A stretch of DNA of 64,000 nucleotides, from positions 190,514 through 254,513 of the forward strand of contig CAJTWM010000002.1 in assembly GCA_910579805.1 (NCBI GenBank). The letters run 5' to 3'. Position numbers and translations under genes: made by a program. Shown here piece by piece: positions 1 to 9,335 of this stretch. The first letter of the stretch is position 1, and each line of letters opens with the position of its first letter. Under the pieces are notes generated by a model. The model searched no databases. It saw only the letters and a list, made by a program, of their open reading frames with translations, and was not told the DNA's origin. The stretch is from an uncultured Lachnospiraceae bacterium (GTDB taxonomy: Bacteria; Bacillota; Clostridia; Lachnospirales; Lachnospiraceae).

Positions 1-6
1 TGAGGT

Positions 7-897
7 TTATTTGCCTTTTCGGAATGCCAGCGGGGTGATATGAAATTCCTCTTTAAATTTTTTCGTAAAATAAGCCGAATCAGAAAAACCGACTGCCATA
101 GCGATATCGGTCACCGATAAAGCGCTTTCTTTTAACAGGACCAAGGCATGGTCGAAGCGCACCCGGTTGACGTATTTGGAAAATTCCGTGCCGACGGCAG
201 CTTTGAAGATCCTTAAAAAATGATATTCACTATAACCGGCTATCTGTGCAGTTTCTTTTGCGCTGATATGCCGGTTATAATTTTCCCCGATAAAATCGAT
301 GGCAGCTTTCACGGAAGCATTCCTCTTGGAAAAATTACGGCTGGCCGATACGGAAGCAGAAGGTAAGAGCAAATACAATAAGTACAATATTTTTGATTTG
401 ATCAGTATTTTATAATAAGGCGTTTTCTCATGGTACAGGGAAAAGATCTCTTCAAAAGATTTCTTAAGTTCAGGATAGCAGATGAAATCAGGGCGCAGGA
501 TATTGATAAACTGTTTTTCTTTTTGGACGAGGGGGCCGACAGCTTCCGTAAAAATATCGTCCGCCGTCTTGCCCGCTAAAAGATCCAGATGAAAAAGGAC
601 GGCACGGCAGTTAAAGTCCATGCTTTCATATCGAAAGAATCCATGGACTTCGTCTTTATTTACGATAACGATATCTCCTTCGGAAACGATATGCGTTTCG
701 AAATTGACGCTGACTTCGGCTTTTCCGCTCATGACCAGATTTATTTCAATCTCGGGATGCCAGTGAAGGTTGACTGCAGGATAATTTGCGTACAGCCAGT
801 TGTCATAGCAGGCGCACGGGAAAAGAGAAGAACCGTGGGAAATATTTTCTTTTGCAATATTGTTGTGGGAGGCAGCCGCCTGTATATATGTTTTCAT
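7..897 (-). CDS. AraC family transcriptional regulator
   Basis: Predicted cytoplasmic DNA-binding regulator of 296 residues. The N-terminal half (about 40-110) looks like a cupin sensor: a histidine-containing WHPEIEIN segment, then a GDIVIVNKDEVHGF strand. The last 100 residues carry the two helix-turn-helix units of the AraC family, ending in the usual GFSDSAYFTKKFKEEF and TPLAFRK pattern. It diverges from the GH31 glucosidase about 400 bp away, so a role in sensing a sugar and controlling that gene is likely but inferred. The ATG at 897 has only a weak Shine-Dalgarno site. The family call is secure; the ligand is unknown. Confidence 0.9.
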   Translation of the reverse strand: MKTYIQAAASHNNIAKENISHGSSLFPCACYDNWLYANYPAVNLHWHPEIEINLVMSGKAEVSVNFETHIVSEGDIVIVNKDEVHGFFRYESMDFNCRAVLFHLDLLAGKTADDIFTEAVGPLVQKEKQFINILRPDFICYPELKKSFEEIFSLYHEKTPYYKILIKSKILYLLYLLLPSASVSASRNFSKRNASVKAAIDFIGENYNRHISAKETAQIAGYSEYHFLRIFKAAVGTEFSKYVNRVRFDHALVLLKESALSVTDIAMAVGFSDSAYFTKKFKEEFHITPLAFRKGK

Positions 898-1002
898 AAG
901 CTTATGATAGCGGAAAAAGATAAAAACCGCAATATAATTATAATTTTAAGCATAATAACAAAAGAAATTTATGGAAAATAATATAATAATCTAAATATAT
1001 CT

Positions 1003-1175
1003 TAGAGCGCGTTTGAAAATTGCTTTCCCCGGGGTGTGCGTCACAGTTTGTGGGAGATTTGTGCCAAATTTAAGAGGCGTAGCGGGCTACGTTGATTAAA
1101 TTTGGCGCAAATATCGCGCAAAGTGGGGTGTGCAGATCGGGGGAATGAATTTTCAAACAAGTTCTAGAGCGCGTT
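1003..1175. repeat. Nested palindromic, MITE-like element
   Basis: An 11-bp direct repeat TAGAGCGCGTT occurs at 1003-1013 and 1165-1175. Just inside lies an inverted repeat, GTTTGAAAATT at 1011-1021 against its complement at 1148-1158. A second imperfect inverted repeat of about 30 bp pairs 1042-1073 with 1096-1125, and the tip is CGTAGC/GCTACG at 1078-1091. The whole segment could fold into one long hairpin. Terminal inverted repeats plus flanking direct repeats suggest a small non-autonomous mobile element, but a structured leader of the downstream GH31 gene is also possible. The rest of 898-1308 holds only AT-rich promoter-like sequence. Confidence 0.6.
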
Positions 1176-1308
1176 AAAGAAATGCGCCGGAGCAACGAAG
1201 GCTACATATAAAAGACAGGGGTCATGGGAGAAGAAAATGGCCGGGTAATGAAACGTTACAAAGCCGTTTTCCGGATTGATAGGAAAAGAAAAGGAGAAGC
1301 AGGTCGAT

Positions 1309-3582
1309 ATGGACGAGAAGTTAAAAGTAACTGCGAACGGGCAGGTTATCACCGTTTCAGACCAAACGGAAGAAAAGCACATAGAAATCATCAATACGGG
1401 GCTGTTACGCATTTATAAGAAGAAAAACAGTGAACAGCTTGTTAAACTACATTATGAGAGGGAGCAGATCAATATTATCACGCAGGAAACGAACGAAGGG
1501 ATTTACATTTTGTTCCATGATTACAGGATCCGTGTAAAGGATGGGCTTCATATAAGCATTGAGAAAAACGGAAAAGAATATTTTAAAGAGTATGACGGGG
1601 ATGCTGTCATTTACGAAATGAAAAAGGATTTTTCCTTGGCGGAACTGGAGGGACATAAAAGAGAAGAAACGGAGGTAGATTTTAAGACGCAGATCAACAT
1701 TGCGCTGTTTGATAAAGAAGACAAGATCTACGGGTTAGGAGACAAGGCAGCCCAATTAAACAGAAGGGACTATGAGTATGTTTCATGGAATACGGATGAT
1801 CCGACTGCCCATAACGAAACTTATAGGTCACTTTATAAATCAATTAATTATCTGCTCGTCAATCATCATGGCAGCGAGTATTACGGACTTTTTTACCCGT
1901 CATCTTATAAATGCATTTTTAACCTTGGAAAGTACAGCGACCGTTTTATGTATATCGGAAGTGAAAAAGGGGAGTACGATTATTTCCTCATGCTCGGCGA
2001 AGATCCGGCACAGATCACAAAGAGATATGTATCCCTCGTAGGAAATACTTTATTTGTGCCGCGTAAGATGTTGGGATATCATCAGTCAAGATGGTCTTAT
2101 AATGCGGAAGAAATGGAAGAGATCAGAGAGAAATTCAAAGAATATGATCTTCCGATAGATTATATCCATATGGATATTGATTATATGGACGCTTATAAAG
2201 TCTATACCGTAAAGAAATCGGAATTTCCGGATCTGAAAAGCACGGCGGAAAGGTTTGAAAAAGACGGCATCGGGCTGATTACGATCCTTGATCCGGGTGT
2301 GAAAGTGGAGGACGGATATGAAGTTTACGATCATCTGAAAGAAATGGGCGGATTTGCCACTTATCAGGGGGAGCAGTATATCAATCAGGTATGGCCCGGA
2401 GATTCCAAATATCCGAATTATTTTGACGAAAAGACCGCCGGTTATATCACGCAGATCACCAAAGACTTTATCGCGGAAAACAAAGTCGGCGGAATCTGGT
2501 GCGATATGAACGAACCTGCGTCTTTTAACGGGCCGCTGCCGGATCAGGTAGCATTTATGGGGGAAGACGGGGTACATTACCATGACGAGGTACATAATCT
2601 TTACGGGGAGTATATGACGAGGGCCGTTGCAAAGGCTTTTGAAGAGGAAAATAAAAGGCCGGCGGTGATCACCCGCGCTGCGTTTGCCACTACAAGCGCC
2701 TTTTCCACCACATGGAACGGGGATAATCAGTCGCTATGGGCGCATTTGGAAGGCTCCCTTGCACAGGTCATGACTATGAATCTTTGTAATTTTGCCGTAA
2801 ACGGCGTGGATATCGGAGGATTCGGAAATGAAACGACAAAAGAACTGCTGGTCCGCTGGGTAGAAGCCAATCTGTTTTCCCTGTTTTTGAGAAATCATGC
2901 GGCCATGAATACCAGATTGCAGGAACCGTATGCTTTTGATGAGGAGACCCTCCGGATCTATAGGAAAATGTTAAAGCTCCGCTACGAGTTTATCCCATAT
3001 CTTTATGACGCATTGGAAAAGGCGCACCGCACGGGCATTCCGGTACAACGCCCTCTGTTTTTTGATTATCCGTCGGATGAGGAGACAAAACAGATCAATG
3101 ACGAGGTGTTGATTGGAGACAGCCTTCTTTTTGCGCCGGTCGTCAGACAGGGAGAGACAAAGAGGATGGTATATCTGCCTCAGGGAACATGGATCGATTA
3201 TTTCACAAAGAAAGAATATGAGGGGGAACAGACGTATCTGATCGATATGCCTCTTGACAGCACAGGGATCTTTATAAAGGCAGGTTCCGTCATCCCGCTG
3301 TACAAAAATTTGCTCCATATTGAAAAGGAAAAATTGGATACCCTCTATCTCTATATTGAAAAAGGCGGGAACGGGGAATATATCCACTATGAAGACGACG
3401 GGGAAAGTCTGGATTATCAAAAAGGGATTTATAACCGTTATAAGATCACCAGAACGTCAAAGGAGATTGCATTTGAAACGCTGGAAGAAAACTATGTGTC
3501 AAATTACAAAGAGATCGTGCTTCTTTACGGTGACAGGGAATTAAAAAGACCTTTCTGTACAGAATTTGTTTGCGAATTGTGA
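1309..3582 (+). CDS. Glycoside hydrolase family 31 alpha-glucosidase
   Basis: A 757-residue GH31 enzyme releasing terminal alpha-linked glucose (or xylose) from oligosaccharides. The catalytic nucleophile is Asp399 in WCDMNEP and the acid/base is Asp472 in WNGDNQS, both in family-typical context within the (beta/alpha)8 barrel. N-terminal and C-terminal beta domains flank it. No signal peptide is seen, so it acts inside the cell. The frame is open from a TTG at 1276, but the ATG at 1309 is preferred because AAGGAG lies 12 nt upstream. It is followed by a strong terminator and is apparently monocistronic. The divergent AraC gene is the likely regulator. Exact substrate cannot be told from sequence alone. 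Confidence 0.92.
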   Translation: MDEKLKVTANGQVITVSDQTEEKHIEIINTGLLRIYKKKNSEQLVKLHYEREQINIITQETNEGIYILFHDYRIRVKDGLHISIEKNGKEYFKEYDGDAVIYEMKKDFSLAELEGHKREETEVDFKTQINIALFDKEDKIYGLGDKAAQLNRRDYEYVSWNTDDPTAHNETYRSLYKSINYLLVNHHGSEYYGLFYPSSYKCIFNLGKYSDRFMYIGSEKGEYDYFLMLGEDPAQITKRYVSLVGNTLFVPRKMLGYHQSRWSYNAEEMEEIREKFKEYDLPIDYIHMDIDYMDAYKVYTVKKSEFPDLKSTAERFEKDGIGLITILDPGVKVEDGYEVYDHLKEMGGFATYQGEQYINQVWPGDSKYPNYFDEKTAGYITQITKDFIAENKVGGIWCDMNEPASFNGPLPDQVAFMGEDGVHYHDEVHNLYGEYMTRAVAKAFEEENKRPAVITRAAFATTSAFSTTWNGDNQSLWAHLEGSLAQVMTMNLCNFAVNGVDIGGFGNETTKELLVRWVEANLFSLFLRNHAAMNTRLQEPYAFDEETLRIYRKMLKLRYEFIPYLYDALEKAHRTGIPVQRPLFFDYPSDEETKQINDEVLIGDSLLFAPVVRQGETKRMVYLPQGTWIDYFTKKEYEGEQTYLIDMPLDSTGIFIKAGSVIPLYKNLLHIEKEKLDTLYLYIEKGGNGEYIHYEDDGESLDYQKGIYNRYKITRTSKEIAFETLEENYVSNYKEIVLLYGDRELKRPFCTEFVCEL

Positions 3583-3593
3583 TCCGGAAAAAG

Positions 3594-3637
3594 AAAACGG
3601 CAGGGAATTTGGAATCGGCTCCCTGCCGTTTTTTTTA
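3594..3637 (+). terminator. Bidirectional rho-independent terminator
   Basis: A 13-bp perfect stem (3594-3606 with 3620-3632) containing ACGGCAGGGA is followed by a T run. The A run on its left side serves as T run on the minus strand, so it can end both the GH31 gene and the converging lipoprotein gene. Confidence 0.9.
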
Positions 3638-4198
3638 TTCTTCTGCCAATGGATTTTCCGTTTCTATTTCACCGTGGGTTTCCATGATCGCCTCTGAAGA
3701 AGCGGGATCGCCTTCTTCCGCATCTTCTCCGGTGACAATAGTAACGTTCTCGCCTTCCGGCATTTCGCCGTGCAGGATGGAGATAATATATTGTAAACGG
3801 ATATTGGCGCGGCTGTAATATTCGTTGGCCGCTACCGCTATGTTGCTGTCAAAAGTCTCTCCTTCGTAAAGCTGATGGTATAAGGAAACAGCCTGCGTCA
3901 TATTTTCCGCCGCCTCGTCGGCGAGGGATTCCACGCTTATAAATGCTTCCGGAACTTCTAAGTCAGCAAGATGTTCGAACTCGGACTCGGCGGCGTCCAA
4001 ATAGGAGAGCAATTGGACCGCAGCGTCTTCCGCCTGAGCGTCGATCGCGTTCATTTTGGAATCCAGATCGGCAATATGATTAAAAAAGTCGCCCATCTGC
4101 GTTTTATATTCTTCAAGCTGCGCGTCTTTTCCGCAGCCGCATAGAAGAAAAAGGGATAGTGCCAATATAAAAGCCGTTTGTATTACATTACGTTTCAT
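3635..4198 (-). CDS. Putative lipoprotein of unknown function
   Basis: A 187-residue protein starting at the ATG at 4198, chosen because AGAGGA lies just upstream and it begins a clear signal peptide (MKRN, then a hydrophobic stretch). The lipobox is LLCGC, so lipidation at the cysteine and attachment outside the membrane are predicted. The mature part is very acidic and mostly helical; it has an EYKTQMGDFFNHIADLDSK helix and ends in a low-complexity acidic tail. No family is recognised. It stands alone between convergent terminators and the methionine synthase gene. Confidence 0.75.
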   Translation of the reverse strand: MKRNVIQTAFILALSLFLLCGCGKDAQLEEYKTQMGDFFNHIADLDSKMNAIDAQAEDAAVQLLSYLDAAESEFEHLADLEVPEAFISVESLADEAAENMTQAVSLYHQLYEGETFDSNIAVAANEYYSRANIRLQYIISILHGEMPEGENVTIVTGEDAEEGDPASSEAIMETHGEIETENPLAEE

Positions 4199-4379
4199 GA
4201 TTGTCCTCTCATAGGTAAGCGGTAGAAATTTTATCACAATAGCTTGCCATAATGAATTTATCACAATTTAAGGAGGAAAGCAAGAAACATATTTACCTTG
4301 CGTCCGAAATCATGATAATATAGTAACAGTCAGTCTGCCGACATAAAAGGCAGGCGTTAAGAAAGGAATCCGAAACAGA

Positions 4380-6935
4380 ATGAAAAAAGAAGAATTCAGG
4401 GAACTGGCAAAAAGCAGGGTGCTGTTTTTAGACGGAGCTACCGGCTCCAATCTGATGAAAGCGGGAATGCCGGCAGGCGTATGTCCCGAACAATGGATCT
4501 TAGAGCATGAAGATATTATGGAAAACTTACAGAGGGAATATGTCCGGGCAGGCAGCGATATTTTATATGCCCCGACTTTTACCGCGAACCGGATCAAACT
4601 GGAAGAATACGGTCTGGCTGACCGGATCGAAGAGATCAATACAAAACTGGTATCATTATCTAAACGGGCGGCGGAAGGAAAGGCTTTGGTGGCCGGAGAT
4701 CTGACTATGACAGGAAGGCAGCTTGCCCCCATGGGAGATATGGGATTCGAGGAACTGATCGATATTTATAAAGAACAGATCCGGTATCTTGCGGATGCGG
4801 GAGCGGACCTGCTTGTGGTAGAGACAATGATGAGCCTGCAGGAGAGCAGGGCGGCGCTGATTGCGGCAAAGGAGACGTGTGAGCTGCCCGTTATGGTAAC
4901 GATGACTTTTGAAAAAGACGGAAGAAGCCTGTTTGGAACGGACGCCGTCAGTGCGGCGGTCACATTGGAGAGTCTGGGTGCGGATGCGATTGGGGCGAAC
5001 TGTTCCACAGGTCCGGCCCAGATGGAAAGCATTTTAAAATCCATGGCGTCGGCAGTAAGCGTTCCCCTTATCGCCAAGCCCAATGCGGGGCTGCCGGCAG
5101 TGGACGCGGACGGGAATACGGTCTATGATATGGATGCGGATACCTTTGCGGAAGAAATGAAGATACTGGCGGATGCAGGGGCTACTATATTAGGTGGGTG
5201 CTGTGGTACGGCGCCGCTATATATAGAAAAACTGACTGAGTCGGTCAATAAGAACAGCGGCATAACGGAAGAAACAGAGGGCAGGATGCAGGGGTTTCAC
5301 AAAAAGGGCAGGCATTTTTTATCTTCCCAATGTATGACATTGGAATTTGGTCTGGACGATCCTTTCATGATCGTCGGGGAAAGGATCAATCCTACCGGAA
5401 AGAAAAAATTGCAGGAGCAGCTTAGGAACGGAGAGTTTGAACTGGTGAAGCAGTTTGCGGAGGAACAGGAGAAAAACGGCGCGGCGGTTTTGGATGTCAA
5501 TATGGGAATGAGCGGTATTGACGAAAAGGAAATGATGTTAAAAGCGATCGAAGAGACGGTTTCCGTCACCAATCTCCCCCTTTCATTGGATTCCAGCCAT
5601 GTGGACGTATTGGAACAGGCGCTCAGGCATTATCCGGGACGGGCCTTGGTCAATTCCGTTTCCTTGGAAAAAGAAAAGTTTGAGCGTCTTCTCCCCATCG
5701 TAAAAAAATATGGGGCAATGTTTATTTTACTGCCTCTTTCCGATAAAGGACTGCCGGAAACTTTAGAGGAAAAAATACAGATCATTGAAACGATTGCTGC
5801 AAAGGCGCTTGCCCTTGGTATGTCCAAGGAAGATATTGTAGTGGACGGTCTGGTAGCTACGGTAGGCGCCAATGAAAAGGCGGCTTTGGAAACGCTTCAG
5901 ACGATACGCTTTTGTAAAGAAAAGGGGCTGGCTACGATCTGCGGGCTTTCCAATATTTCTTTCGGCCTGCCGGAAAGAAGTTATGTTAATACTGCCTTTT
6001 TAACGATGGCGATCAGGGAAGGCCTTACGATGGCGATCGCCAATCCTTCTCAGGAACTGCTCGTATGCAGCGCTTTTGCCTCCGACCTGCTGTTAAATAA
6101 AGAAGGTGGGGATATTCGTTATATTGAGTATATGAGCGGCGTGACGGAAAGAAAGGAAAAAGAGAGGATGGAGGCGCTTAAGCTTTCGGCAGCTCCCCTT
6201 AGCGGTGATGCCGTAAAAAGAGCGCAAAAGGGCGCAGGAGATATAACAGGGGATACAAAAGAGACTCCGAAAGTGGACGATCAGGACGCCGGATGGCATG
6301 AAAAAATAAAAACGGCGGTTTTGAAAGGGAATAAGAAAGGGATAGCCGGGCTTACCCAAAGCGCTCTGGAAGACGGGGAAAAGCCGCAGGAGATATTGAA
6401 CGCCGTCTTACTTCCCACCATCAATGAGGTAGGGGAATTATTCGACAAAGGCAAATATTTTCTTCCCCAACTGATCGCCAGCGCCGAAGCCATGAAAAAT
6501 GCCATTGAAGTATTGGAACCTCTGCTGATGTCGGAACATGAAAAAAAGGATATGCCTACGGTAGTGATCGCCACCGTAGAAGGAGATATCCATGACATCG
6601 GTAAGAATCTGGTAGCCTTGATGCTAAAGAATTATGGTTTTCAGGTGATCGACCTTGGAAAAGACGTGCCGAAAGAAAAGATCATTCAGGCGGCAAAAGA
6701 AAATCGTGCCCAGATCATCGCGCTTTCCGCGCTTATGACGACTACCATGCAGCAGATGCGCCATGTTGTCGAATATGCGAAAGAGCAGGGAGTGAACGCG
6801 AAGATCATGATAGGCGGCGCCGTCATTACGCAGGATTATGCGGACGAGATTGGGGCGGACGGGTACTCCAAAGATGCTGCCGAAGCGGTGAAATTAGCGC
6901 AGAGGCTGGTACAAAGGCTGGTAAAAGCTGACTAA
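4380..6935 (+). CDS. metH: Cobalamin-dependent methionine synthase (MetH type, no reactivation domain)
   Basis: An 851-residue protein that transfers methyl from methyltetrahydrofolate to homocysteine through cobalamin. In order: homocysteine methyltransferase domain (about 1-290) with zinc cysteines Cys274 and Cys275 in GGCCG; pterin-binding domain (about 320-580, starting near GERINPTGKKKL); a charged linker (about 590-630); a helical cap; and a B12 domain with D-x-H-x-x-G at 736-741, His738 being the cobalt ligand. The C-terminal AdoMet reactivation domain of E. coli MetH is missing, as is common in Clostridia, so a separate activator is expected elsewhere. SD AAGGAA precedes the ATG. It lies upstream of ilvB, which has its own promoter. 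Confidence 0.9.
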   Translation: MKKEEFRELAKSRVLFLDGATGSNLMKAGMPAGVCPEQWILEHEDIMENLQREYVRAGSDILYAPTFTANRIKLEEYGLADRIEEINTKLVSLSKRAAEGKALVAGDLTMTGRQLAPMGDMGFEELIDIYKEQIRYLADAGADLLVVETMMSLQESRAALIAAKETCELPVMVTMTFEKDGRSLFGTDAVSAAVTLESLGADAIGANCSTGPAQMESILKSMASAVSVPLIAKPNAGLPAVDADGNTVYDMDADTFAEEMKILADAGATILGGCCGTAPLYIEKLTESVNKNSGITEETEGRMQGFHKKGRHFLSSQCMTLEFGLDDPFMIVGERINPTGKKKLQEQLRNGEFELVKQFAEEQEKNGAAVLDVNMGMSGIDEKEMMLKAIEETVSVTNLPLSLDSSHVDVLEQALRHYPGRALVNSVSLEKEKFERLLPIVKKYGAMFILLPLSDKGLPETLEEKIQIIETIAAKALALGMSKEDIVVDGLVATVGANEKAALETLQTIRFCKEKGLATICGLSNISFGLPERSYVNTAFLTMAIREGLTMAIANPSQELLVCSAFASDLLLNKEGGDIRYIEYMSGVTERKEKERMEALKLSAAPLSGDAVKRAQKGAGDITGDTKETPKVDDQDAGWHEKIKTAVLKGNKKGIAGLTQSALEDGEKPQEILNAVLLPTINEVGELFDKGKYFLPQLIASAEAMKNAIEVLEPLLMSEHEKKDMPTVVIATVEGDIHDIGKNLVALMLKNYGFQVIDLGKDVPKEKIIQAAKENRAQIIALSALMTTTMQQMRHVVEYAKEQGVNAKIMIGGAVITQDYADEIGADGYSKDAAEAVKLAQRLVQRLVKAD

Positions 6936-6948
6936 AGTAAAAAAAGGA

Positions 6949-6977
6949 TTGATGGCATGACTTTAGTGTGCTAAAAT
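6949..6977 (+). promoter_or_regulatory. Sigma-A type promoter for ilvB
   Basis: TTGATG (6949-6954), 17-bp spacer, TAAAAT (6972-6977). It sits between the metH stop and the ilvB start, giving a short leader of about 40 nt. Confidence 0.65.
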
Positions 6978-7023
6978 ATTGAGAAATACTTTACGGAAAA
7001 TGAGAGAGAGGTATGAACATAGT

Positions 7024-8640
7024 ATGAACGGTGCAGACGCAATCATAAAATGTTTAGAAAAAGAAGGCGTAGAGGTGGTTTTCGGTTATCCCGGCGTGGC
7101 TATCTGCCCTTTTTATAACAGTATACTGGATTCGGAGATACGCACGGTATTGATCCGTACCGAGCAGAATGCGGCTCATGCGGCAAGCGGTATGGCAAGA
7201 GTGACCGGCAGGCCGGGAGTATGTGCGGTTACCTCCGGTCCCGGTGCGACCAATGTGATCACGGGCATTGCTACCGCTTTTGCAGACAGTATACCGCTGA
7301 TCTGTATTACGGGTCAGGTAAACAGCGAGCTTTTGGGTAGCGATGTGTTTCAGGAAGCGGATATTACAGGCGCGGTGGAATCCTTTGTAAAATATAGTTA
7401 TCTTGTGAAAAAAGCGGAGGATATCCCCCGCATCATGAAGGAGGCTTTCCACATTGCCAATACGGGAAGGAAGGGGCCGGTGCTTATTGACGTGCCGATC
7501 GATATCCAAAACGCATCCTTAGGGAAATTTGAATATCCGGAAGAGATTTCCATGCGTACTTATAAACCTACCGTAAAAGGAAATACGGTGCAGATCAAAA
7601 AAGTGATAAAAGAACTGGAAAAGGCGAAGCGCCCCATTATCTGCGCGGGAGGCGGCGTCCTTTTGAGCGACGCCCAGCATGAACTGCGCAGCTTTGCGGA
7701 TAAGCACAGGATTCCGGTAGTCACGACCATGATGGGGATCGGCGTGATGCCTACGGAAGACCCATTCTATTTCGGCATGGTGGGAAATAACGGAAAGCCT
7801 TATGCCAACCGTGCCATGAACGAATCGGATCTTTTGATCATGGTAGGGGCGAGAGTGGCGGACAGGGCTGTCAGCCAGCCGGATCTGATTACGGAGAACA
7901 AAGTACTGGTACATATCGATGTGGACCCGGCGGAGATCGGTAAAAACGTAGGCCCCACTATTCCGCTCGTGGGGGATGCAAAACATATTTTCGATGATCT
8001 GAATGCGGAGGAATTTTCCTGCAGCCATGAAGAATGGATTGATACTCTGAATGAATACCGTAAGACGATGGCGCCCAAAAGGAAGCCCAATCCCGATTTT
8101 GTGGATCCAGCGGAATTGATCCGTCTGCTTTCCTTAAAAATGAAAGAGGACAGCATTTATGTGGCGGACGTGGGACAAAACCAGATCTGGTCCTGCGGTT
8201 ATCATATTGTGCGTAAGGGCATGTTTTTAACTTCGGGCGGCATGGGAACGATGGGGTATTCCATTCCGGCGGCAATGGGGGCAAAACTGGCCGCAAAAGA
8301 CAGACAGGTGGTTGCCGTGTGCGGGGACGGTTCTTTCCAGATGTCCATGATGGAGCTGGCGACGATGAGGCAGCACGATATTCCGGTGAAGATCATAGTG
8401 TTAAAAAACAATTATTTGGGAATGGTGCGGGAATACCAGCATTATACATACAAAGACCATTACTCAGTAGTGGATCTGTCCGGAAGTCCGGATCTTGAAA
8501 AACTTTCGGCGGCGTATGACCTGCCGTTCTTAAGACTTTCCGATATGGAAAACGTAGAAGGCGTTTTGGACGAGTTTTTGAAAGAAGACAGATCTGTGCT
8601 TTTGGAATGTCTGATAGATCCTTATGATTTAGTAAAATAG
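7024..8640 (+). CDS. ilvB: Acetolactate synthase large subunit
   Basis: Catalytic ThDP-dependent subunit that condenses pyruvate (or pyruvate with 2-ketobutyrate), the first common step of valine, leucine and isoleucine synthesis. 538 residues with the three ThDP-enzyme domains. The N-terminal part has FGYPG and the active-site glutamate in RTEQNAAHAASG; the C-terminal ThDP site is GDGSF with the NNYLGMV end of the GDG-NN motif. The start ATG at 7024 (MNGADAIIKCL) matches the usual family start; ATG 7000 and TTG 6979 are in frame upstream but less likely. It is followed by a small subunit gene 19 nt downstream. Confidence 0.93.
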   Translation: MNGADAIIKCLEKEGVEVVFGYPGVAICPFYNSILDSEIRTVLIRTEQNAAHAASGMARVTGRPGVCAVTSGPGATNVITGIATAFADSIPLICITGQVNSELLGSDVFQEADITGAVESFVKYSYLVKKAEDIPRIMKEAFHIANTGRKGPVLIDVPIDIQNASLGKFEYPEEISMRTYKPTVKGNTVQIKKVIKELEKAKRPIICAGGGVLLSDAQHELRSFADKHRIPVVTTMMGIGVMPTEDPFYFGMVGNNGKPYANRAMNESDLLIMVGARVADRAVSQPDLITENKVLVHIDVDPAEIGKNVGPTIPLVGDAKHIFDDLNAEEFSCSHEEWIDTLNEYRKTMAPKRKPNPDFVDPAELIRLLSLKMKEDSIYVADVGQNQIWSCGYHIVRKGMFLTSGGMGTMGYSIPAAMGAKLAAKDRQVVAVCGDGSFQMSMMELATMRQHDIPVKIIVLKNNYLGMVREYQHYTYKDHYSVVDLSGSPDLEKLSAAYDLPFLRLSDMENVEGVLDEFLKEDRSVLLECLIDPYDLVK

Positions 8641-8659
8641 AAAGGTATGGTTGGTTAAG

Positions 8660-9139
8660 ATGAAACGAATTTATTCCGTATTGGTAGAAAACCGTTCCGG
8701 TGTTCTTTGTAAAGTAGCAGGACTGTTTTCCAGAAGATGCTTTAATATAGACAGCCTTGCGGTAGGAGAGACGGATGACAAGAACGTTTCCTGCATGACG
8801 ATCGTAAGCTCCGGCGACTTAAGGACGATAGAACAGGTGGAAAAGCAGCTCAATAAAAAGATAGACGTGATCAAAGTAAAGACTTTTGACGAGTCTCAAA
8901 GCATCAGCAGGGAATTAATGCTTATAAAGATCAAATATAATAAGTCGAACCGCAGGGATATCATGGAAAACTGCGAGATCATGAAAGCGCAGATCGTGGA
9001 TATGTCCACTCATTTTATGATCATACAGATCTGCGACGTACCGGAGCGTATCCAGCTTTTTATCAAGATGCTGCAGTCTATCAGTATTGTAGAAGTGGCG
9101 AGGACAGGAACGCTGGCGTTGTCAAAGTGCACCGAATGA
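8660..9139 (+). CDS. ilvN: Acetolactate synthase small (regulatory) subunit 1
   Basis: A 159-residue regulatory subunit that binds branched-chain amino acids and activates or inhibits the catalytic subunit. An N-terminal ACT domain (VLVENRSGVLCKVAGLFSRR) is followed by the C-terminal small-subunit domain. It follows ilvB closely, so it is probably cotranscribed. The start ATG at 8660 begins the conserved MKRIYSVLVENRSG; a TTG at 8651 is the upstream alternative. A second, only moderately similar paralogue lies 330 bp downstream with its own promoter, and which subunit partners ilvB cannot be told from sequence. Confidence 0.88.
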   Translation: MKRIYSVLVENRSGVLCKVAGLFSRRCFNIDSLAVGETDDKNVSCMTIVSSGDLRTIEQVEKQLNKKIDVIKVKTFDESQSISRELMLIKIKYNKSNRRDIMENCEIMKAQIVDMSTHFMIIQICDVPERIQLFIKMLQSISIVEVARTGTLALSKCTE

Positions 9140-9229
9140 TGGACAGGAACGGGATTTTTGCGATGACATGGTAATGTATGTCAGGGCAGAAAGCGGATCT
9201 GTTTTATCACGCTTTATCTTAGTAAATTG

Positions 9230-9258
9230 TTGACTTTTAGCGGGAGAATTGATAAAAT
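9230..9258 (+). promoter_or_regulatory. Sigma-A type promoter for ilvN2-ilvC
   Basis: TTGACT (9230-9235), 17-bp spacer, TAAAAT (9253-9258). Predicted transcription starts near 9265, giving a leader of about 205 nt before the second small subunit gene. Confidence 0.75.
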
Positions 9259-9335
9259 AGCAATCGATTAATCAATGAAGACCAAAAAACGCGTAAAAGC
9301 GGATATGTGCGCGCCGCAACGCGCAGATGGGGATA

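Noticed and set aside
589..981. 130-codon plus-strand frame inside the AraC gene
   Set aside because: It is a shadow of the AraC gene on the opposite strand with no family features or ribosome-binding site.
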